Source: an uncultured Lachnospiraceae bacterium
Lineage (GTDB): Bacteria > Bacillota > Clostridia > Lachnospirales > Lachnospiraceae
Length of the DNA stretch: 47,814 bases
Direction of reading: 5' to 3'
Assembly (NCBI GenBank): GCA_910588565.1
Contig: CAJUPF010000016.1
Coordinates: 1 to 47,814, forward strand
Shown here: positions 43,065-47,814 of the stretch, piece by piece
How positions within the stretch are numbered: position 1 is the stretch's first letter
Layout: each line of letters begins with the position of its first letter
Program-made: the position numbers and the translations under genes
The notes under the pieces: generated by a model
Told to the model about the DNA's origin: nothing
Seen by the model: the letters and a program-made list of their open reading frames with translations, nothing else
Database searches by the model: none

Positions 43065-45728
43065 ATGAGCAAAGAATTAGCAAAAACCTATGATCCAAAG
43101 GGAATAGAGGATCGTCTTTATCAGAAATGGGAAAAAAACGGTTATTTTCATGCCAAAGCGGATAAAAGCAAGACACCTTTTACCATTGTGATGCCGCCGC
43201 CAAATATCACAGGGCAGCTCCATATGGGTCACGCATTGGACAATACAATGCAGGACATTTTGATCCGCTATAAAAGAATGCAGGGATATAACGCATTATG
43301 GCAGCCAGGAACCGATCATGCGGCGATTGCAACCGAGGTGAAGGTAATTGAGTCCTTAAAGGAGCGGGGGATTGACAAAGACGAATTGGGCAGGGATGGT
43401 TTTTTAGAGAAGTGCTGGGACTGGAAAAAAGAGTACGGCGGACGGATTATCAATCAGCTGAAGAAAATGGGTTCTTCCGCAGACTGGGAACGGGAACGGT
43501 TTACAATGGACGAAGGATGTTCCGATGCAGTTCTGGAGGTATTTATTAAACTATATAAAGAAGGTTATATTTACAAGGGTTCCCGTATTGTCAACTGGTG
43601 CCCGGTCTGCCAGACTTCGATTTCGGATGCGGAAGTAGAGCACGAAGAGCAGGACGGTTTTTTCTGGCATATTAATTACCCGGTTGTGGGAGAAGAAGGC
43701 AGGTTTGTGGAAATTGCCACGACAAGGCCGGAGACGATGTTTGGTGATACGGCAGTTGCGGTAAACCCGGAAGATGAACGCTATCAGGATATTATTGGAA
43801 AGATGTTAAAGCTTCCATTTGCCAATCGGGAGATTCCGGTGATTGCGGATACCTATGTAGACAAAGAATTTGGAACCGGATGCGTAAAGATTACCCCGGC
43901 GCATGATCCCAATGACTTTGAGGTAGGAAAGCGGCACAATCTCGAAGAAGTAGTCGTAATTGGGGACGATGCCGTAATGAACGCCAATGCCGGGAAGTTT
44001 GCAGGCATGGATCGCTACGAATGCCGAAAAGCCCTGGTAAAGGAACTGGAAGAGGAGGGGCTTTTAGTAAAAGTAGAGCCGCATTCCCACAATGTAGGAA
44101 CCCATGACCGCTGCGGTACGACAGTTGAGCCAATGGTAAAACAGCAGTGGTTTGTAAAAATGGATCGACTGATCCAGCCGGCAGTAGAAGGGGTAAAAAA
44201 CGGAGAAATCAGGCTTCTGCCAAAACGCATGGAGAAAACATATTTTAACTGGACAGACAATATCCGCGACTGGTGTATTTCCAGACAGCTCTGGTGGGGA
44301 CACAGAATCCCGGCGTATTATTGCGCGGACTGCGGAGAAATGGTTGTGGCAAAGGCCGCGCCGGCTCAATGCCCGAACTGCGGCTGTACGCATATGAACC
44401 AGGATGAAGATACCCTGGATACTTGGTTTTCTTCTGCGCTGTGGCCGTTTTCCACTCTGGGATGGCCCGAAAAAACAGAGGATCTGGACTATTTTTATCC
44501 GAATGACGTGCTGGTGACCGGATATGATATTATTTTCTTCTGGGTGATCCGTATGATTTTCTCCGGTTATGCCCAGATGGGCAAGGCGCCGTTCCATACG
44601 GTACTGTTCCATGGGCTGGTACGGGATTCCCAGGGGCGCAAGATGAGTAAATCTCTGGGAAATGGAATTGATCCGCTGGAGGTGATTGAGAAATATGGCG
44701 CTGATGCGCTGCGTCTGACTCTGGTGACCGGAAATGCACCGGGAAATGATATGCGTTTCTACTGGGAGAGAGTGGAAGCTTCCCGTAATTTTGCCAACAA
44801 AGTCTGGAATGCTTCCCGGTTTATTATGATGAATATCGGGGACATGGAGCTTACTGTTCCGGCTGCGGAAGATTTTCTGACAGAGGATAAATGGATTTTG
44901 TCCAAAGCAAATACGCTTTCAAAAGAAATGACTGAAAATATGGACAAATTTGAACTGGGAATCGCGGTGCAGAAGGTATATGATTTTATCTGGGATGAAT
45001 TCTGCGACTGGTATATCGAGATGACAAAACGCCGCACTTATCAGCGCGAAGCTGATCCGGTATCCGCAAATACGGCGCTTTGGACATTAAAAGAAGTGCT
45101 GACAAAAGCGCTTAAGATGCTGCATCCGTTTATGCCGTTTATTACGGAAGAGATTTTCTGTACGCTTCACCCGACAGAAGATACGATTATGCTTGCTGAC
45201 TGGCCGGTATACAGTGAGGAACTGAATTTTGCAAAAGAAGAAGCGATGACAGAGCGGTGCAAGGAGCTGGTGAAGAGTGTCAGAAACCGGCGTTCTGAGA
45301 TGGATGTGCCGCCGTCCAGAAAAGCAGCCGTTTATATTGTATCGGAGCAAGTAGAGATCCGTACTGTTTTTGAAGCGGAAAAAGCGATGTATGCAGGGCT
45401 TATGGGCGCGAGTGAGGTAATGGTACAGCCGGATAAGGCGGGCATAGCAAAAGACGCTGTGTCGATTGTGATTCCGGATGCCGTTGTGTACATTCCGCTG
45501 GAAGAGCTTGTGGATATGGAAAAAGAGAAGGAACGCCTGGAAAAAGAACGGGCGCGCCTGGAAAAGGAACTTGCCCGTTCCAGGGGAATGCTTGGAAATG
45601 AGCGGTTCTTGAGCAAAGCGCCGGAGTCGAAGGTACAGGAGGAAAAGGACAAGCTGGCCAAATATGAGCAGATGATGGAACAGGTTCAAAAGAGGCTTGC
45701 CTCCTTAACAGTGAATCCGGAAGGCTGA
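43065..45728 (+). CDS. valS: Valyl-tRNA synthetase
   Basis: An 887-residue class I aminoacyl-tRNA synthetase that charges tRNA-Val. The HIGH-type motif is HMGH at residues 53-56 (PPPNITGQLHMGHAL). The KMSKS loop is at 526-530 (RKMSKSLGNG). The editing domain, with TTRPETMFGDTAVAV, lies at about 220-350. Zinc-ribbon cysteines occur in CADCGE...CPNCGC. The anticodon-binding domain and the C-terminal coiled coil (LEKERARLEKEL) are complete. AAAGGAG precedes the start. It is controlled by the T-box leader. The last codons (VNPEG and stop) are repeated as a 29-base copy at 45917. Confidence 0.97.
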   Translation: MSKELAKTYDPKGIEDRLYQKWEKNGYFHAKADKSKTPFTIVMPPPNITGQLHMGHALDNTMQDILIRYKRMQGYNALWQPGTDHAAIATEVKVIESLKERGIDKDELGRDGFLEKCWDWKKEYGGRIINQLKKMGSSADWERERFTMDEGCSDAVLEVFIKLYKEGYIYKGSRIVNWCPVCQTSISDAEVEHEEQDGFFWHINYPVVGEEGRFVEIATTRPETMFGDTAVAVNPEDERYQDIIGKMLKLPFANREIPVIADTYVDKEFGTGCVKITPAHDPNDFEVGKRHNLEEVVVIGDDAVMNANAGKFAGMDRYECRKALVKELEEEGLLVKVEPHSHNVGTHDRCGTTVEPMVKQQWFVKMDRLIQPAVEGVKNGEIRLLPKRMEKTYFNWTDNIRDWCISRQLWWGHRIPAYYCADCGEMVVAKAAPAQCPNCGCTHMNQDEDTLDTWFSSALWPFSTLGWPEKTEDLDYFYPNDVLVTGYDIIFFWVIRMIFSGYAQMGKAPFHTVLFHGLVRDSQGRKMSKSLGNGIDPLEVIEKYGADALRLTLVTGNAPGNDMRFYWERVEASRNFANKVWNASRFIMMNIGDMELTVPAAEDFLTEDKWILSKANTLSKEMTENMDKFELGIAVQKVYDFIWDEFCDWYIEMTKRRTYQREADPVSANTALWTLKEVLTKALKMLHPFMPFITEEIFCTLHPTEDTIMLADWPVYSEELNFAKEEAMTERCKELVKSVRNRRSEMDVPPSRKAAVYIVSEQVEIRTVFEAEKAMYAGLMGASEVMVQPDKAGIAKDAVSIVIPDAVVYIPLEELVDMEKEKERLEKERARLEKELARSRGMLGNERFLSKAPESKVQEEKDKLAKYEQMMEQVQKRLASLTVNPEG

Positions 45729-45945
45729 TCTGTTACAGCATATGCTGTAATTTTAAAGAAGATGTTGCAAAACTGTGTAGCATATTGCGGCGAGATCATA
45801 AAAACTTAATATTTTTTCACTTGCATATTAAAACCACTATATTATAATGGTAAAGAACATGAAAGCCAGATTCCATTATATATAGTGGTTTGATCTTGCA
45901 TTCTGATGGCAAGCAGCAGTGAATCCGGAAGGCTGAACTGTTACA
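45709..45945. repeat. 29-bp direct repeat of the valS 3' end flanking a 179-bp segment
   Basis: 45709-45737 (the last 20 bases of valS and the next nine) recurs at 45917-45945 with one mismatch (28 of 29 identical). The segment between (45738-45916) carries a promoter and an inverted repeat. The layout suggests a local duplication or insertion just after valS. Confidence 0.8.
45821..45891 (+). promoter_or_regulatory. Promoter overlapped by a 19-bp inverted repeat
   Basis: TTGCAT (45821-45826) and TATAAT (45843-45848) are 16 bases apart. AAACCACTATATTATAATGG (45831-45850) covers the -10 and is repeated in inverse at 45873-45891 with one extra base, around a 22-base centre where transcription should start. 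This fits an operator, or a hairpin at the 5' end of the message. Confidence 0.7.
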
Positions 45946-45969
45946 AAAACTGGTATAGGAGATGTGAGA

Positions 45970-46110
45970 ATGATTGATTTTGAAGAAGAATTAAAGAAAT
46001 ATAAGCCGAGCCTGGAAGTGGAAGAGGCAGAGGATGCGATTTATAACCGGGATTTAACGGATATGACAGATTTACTGATTGAGATGATGAAGGAAAAGGA
46101 AAGACGGTGA
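45970..46110 (+). CDS. 46-residue acidic helical protein
   Basis: A short soluble protein starting MIDFEEELKKYKPSLEVEE and ending EMMKEKERR, with a likely ribosome site AGGAGATGTGAGA. It is rich in Glu and Lys and probably helical; it has no cysteine or membrane helix. The stop lies three bases before the start of the TPR protein, so the two are coupled and likely work together. No family is recognised with certainty. Confidence 0.65.
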   Translation: MIDFEEELKKYKPSLEVEEAEDAIYNRDLTDMTDLLIEMMKEKERR

Positions 46111-46113
46111 GTT

Positions 46114-47604
46114 ATGGAATGCTATAATTGTGGAGCAGAGCTTGCGGCAAGCGGTACTTGTAAGCAATGCGGTGCAGATGTTAAGATTTATAAAAAAATC
46201 CTCATGGCATCCAACAGCCTGTATAATGAAGGATTGGAGCAGGCAAACAACAGAGATCTTTCCGGTGCGGTTGAGAGCTTAAAGAAGAGCCTGCAGCTGA
46301 ACAAGATGAATATCGAGGCGCGGAATCTGCTGGGACTGGTATATTTTGAGATGGGCGAAACAGTAGCAGCCCTGAGTGAATGGGTGATCAGCAAGAATTA
46401 CCAGAGCCGGGGCAATGCAGCCGGGCGCTATTTAAGCGAGATACAGAGCAATCCGGCCAGGCTGGAGAGCGTTTCTCAGACGATTAAGAAATACAATCAG
46501 GCTTTGATTTACTGCAGGCAGGACAGCAGAGATCTGGCGATTATCCAGTTAAAGAAGGTGCTGTCGTTAAATCCCAATCTGGTCAGAGGCCATCAGCTTC
46601 TGGCGCTGCTGTATATGCAGGAGGGCAAATACGAGCTGGCGGGAAAGGCGCTGCACAATGCGGCAAAGATCGACGAAAATAATGCGACGACCCGCAGATA
46701 TTTAAGAGAGATCAAGCAGCAGGCCAAAGAAGCCGGGTCGAAAAAGCAGAAGAAGGATGATGTGATTTCCTATCAGAGCGGCAATGATACCGTGATTATG
46801 CCGACGCAGTTTAAGGATAATTCTGCATGGCAGACGATTCTGAATATTGTCATTGGGGTTGCGCTGGGAATTGCGATTACGATGTTTTTGCTTCTGCCGA
46901 ATATCAGACAGCAGTCGAAAAGCGAGTCCAATGAGGCGTTGAAATCCGCCAATGATACGATTTCCACCAAGGAGCAGACGATTGCTTCTCTGGAGAATCA
47001 GGTGGAGGATTTGACAAAACAGGTGGAGGAAGCGGAGGAATCCGCAACAGGAGCAGAGACAAAGTTTGCTTCTTATGAGCAGCTTTTAAGCGCTTATGCA
47101 TCGTTTACGGCGGATGAGGTTGAAGCGGCGGGAGAAGAAATCGCAAAGGTGGATACCACAGATTTCAGCCCCGGGGTTAAAGCGATTTATGATGATATCA
47201 ATGGAAAGATCAATGAAAAATATCTGGTTGTGATGTATGATGAAGGTTATAAGGCCTATTCCCAGGCGGATTACGAAACGGCGGCTGAGAAACTGGCGAA
47301 AGTTGTGGAGCAGGACGAGGATTATCAGAGCGGCAATGCCTTGTATTATCTGGCACAGTCTTATCGGAGGATCGATAAGATGGATCAGGCTGTGATTTAT
47401 TATCAGAAAGTACTTGAGAAATATCCGGGGACAGAACGGGCCAGGGTGGCGAAAAGCTATGTGCAGACAGGCGAGTCCAATTCTGGCGGAACCGGGTGGA
47501 CACAGGGACAGCAGCAGGCGCCGGATCAACAGCAGGCGCCAGATCAGCAGGCGGCGCCGGATCAACAGCAGGGGCAGGATCAGCAGCCAGCGCCGGAAGG
47601 GTAG
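46114..47604 (+). CDS. Zinc-ribbon/TPR membrane protein
   Basis: A 496-residue protein. Residues 3-21 form a zinc ribbon (CYNCGAE...CKQCGAD). TPR-like helices follow (about 30-210), with patterns such as AVESLKKSLQLNKMNIEARNLLGLVYFEMGE. One membrane helix (about 246-266) separates this cytoplasmic part from an extracellular coiled coil (about 275-325, EQTIASLENQVEDLTKQVEE). A second TPR set (about 370-455, ALYYLAQSYRRIDKMDQAVIYYQKVLEKYPG) and a Gln/Pro/Asp repeat tail follow. TPRs on both sides of the membrane suggest a scaffold linking cytosolic and wall partners. The specific partners are unknown. A terminator follows at 47644. Confidence 0.8.
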   Translation: MECYNCGAELAASGTCKQCGADVKIYKKILMASNSLYNEGLEQANNRDLSGAVESLKKSLQLNKMNIEARNLLGLVYFEMGETVAALSEWVISKNYQSRGNAAGRYLSEIQSNPARLESVSQTIKKYNQALIYCRQDSRDLAIIQLKKVLSLNPNLVRGHQLLALLYMQEGKYELAGKALHNAAKIDENNATTRRYLREIKQQAKEAGSKKQKKDDVISYQSGNDTVIMPTQFKDNSAWQTILNIVIGVALGIAITMFLLLPNIRQQSKSESNEALKSANDTISTKEQTIASLENQVEDLTKQVEEAEESATGAETKFASYEQLLSAYASFTADEVEAAGEEIAKVDTTDFSPGVKAIYDDINGKINEKYLVVMYDEGYKAYSQADYETAAEKLAKVVEQDEDYQSGNALYYLAQSYRRIDKMDQAVIYYQKVLEKYPGTERARVAKSYVQTGESNSGGTGWTQGQQQAPDQQQAPDQQAAPDQQQGQDQQPAPEG

Positions 47605-47643
47605 CGGGCGCTTGGATGGTTAGGAATACTATATAGGATATAC

Positions 47644-47684
47644 AAAAGACGTTAGGGCATAGGATAGGCTCTGGCGTCTTTTTT
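47644..47684 (+). terminator. Terminator after the TPR gene
   Basis: AAAAGACG (47644-47651) pairs with CGTCTTTT (47675-47682), and the T run continues two more bases. The 23-base loop pairs little. Confidence 0.65.
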
Positions 47685-47774
47685 CAGTAGCAGCTTATGG
47701 GATCAAGGGGGACGCTCCAGGCGGTCAGGTATCTGCTTGCTGACTCGCTCCCGCTCTTAAAAAGCGTAGCGGTG

Positions 47775-47814
47775 CTAAGCGTGTGACGATTGCGGGCAAT
47801 CGCCACGCGCTAAG
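47775..47814. repeat. Imperfect palindrome at the right edge
   Basis: CTAAGCGTGTGACGATTG pairs with CAATCGCCACGCGCTAAG around CGGG, with two mismatches and one G-T pair. It reaches the last base of the window and may continue. The preceding 47700-47774 is GC-rich and holds a smaller GTCAG/CTGAC hairpin. No gene is seen in 47605-47814. Confidence 0.6.

Overview
The window looks like a chromosomal segment of an anaerobic, Gram-positive Firmicute of the Lachnospiraceae type (Blautia/Ruminococcus/Dorea-like). The reasons are strong AGGAGG-type ribosome binding sites, vegetative TTGACA/TATAAT promoters, a T-box leader before valS, LytR-CpsA-Psr and HtrA envelope proteins, FnIII-decorated wall hydrolases, and a lactose-type ABC importer without its own ATPase. 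Placement to genus is inference. No tRNA, rRNA, CRISPR array, phage gene or transposase gene was seen.

Layout. 1-58 is the start of a minus-strand gene cut by the window edge. 211-3948 holds a sugar nucleotidyltransferase and a secreted DUF5722-like glycosidase with FnIII domains. 4204-5391 is a KdpE-like response regulator whose frame opens with a two-helix membrane module; a good internal start would give a normal soluble regulator. A 37-residue membrane peptide gene converges on its 3' end. 5654-22807 is a long cell-surface polysaccharide operon behind a promoter with both hexamers at consensus: GtrB/GtrA lipid-linked sugar transfer, two large membrane proteins, a membrane-tethered metallo-beta-lactamase-fold hydrolase, six further glycosyltransferases, a flippase, a zinc-ribbon microprotein and a WbaP/EpsE-type initiating sugar transferase. 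It ends in a 43-bp tandem repeat and is followed by an LCP ligase gene (23013-24143). 24368-28433 carries an HtrA protease and a secreted papain-family protease.

28437-28642 is a 190-bp hairpin-rich element with 14-bp perfect terminal inverted repeats and an 8-bp target duplication, so a MITE. It shares a core with the 43-bp tandem repeat. 28795-34659 holds an orphan carbamate kinase and two FnIII-rich wall hydrolases (amidase and glucosaminidase). 34753-42428 is a carbohydrate-use locus: AraC regulator, solute-binding lipoprotein, two permeases and a GH2 beta-galactosidase, with a direct-repeat operator before the binding-protein gene. 42518-45728 is a 45-residue membrane peptide gene and T-box-controlled valS. 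45738-45916 is a small promoter-bearing segment between two 29-bp copies of the valS 3' end. It drives a 46-residue protein and a zinc-ribbon/TPR membrane protein (to 47604). The right edge enters another palindromic repeat.

How the genes fit together: most of the window builds, attaches or remodels the cell envelope. The least explained parts are the tethered MBL enzyme and pseudo-domain glycosyltransferases in the polysaccharide operon, the membrane-fused response regulator, and the MITE/tandem-repeat family.
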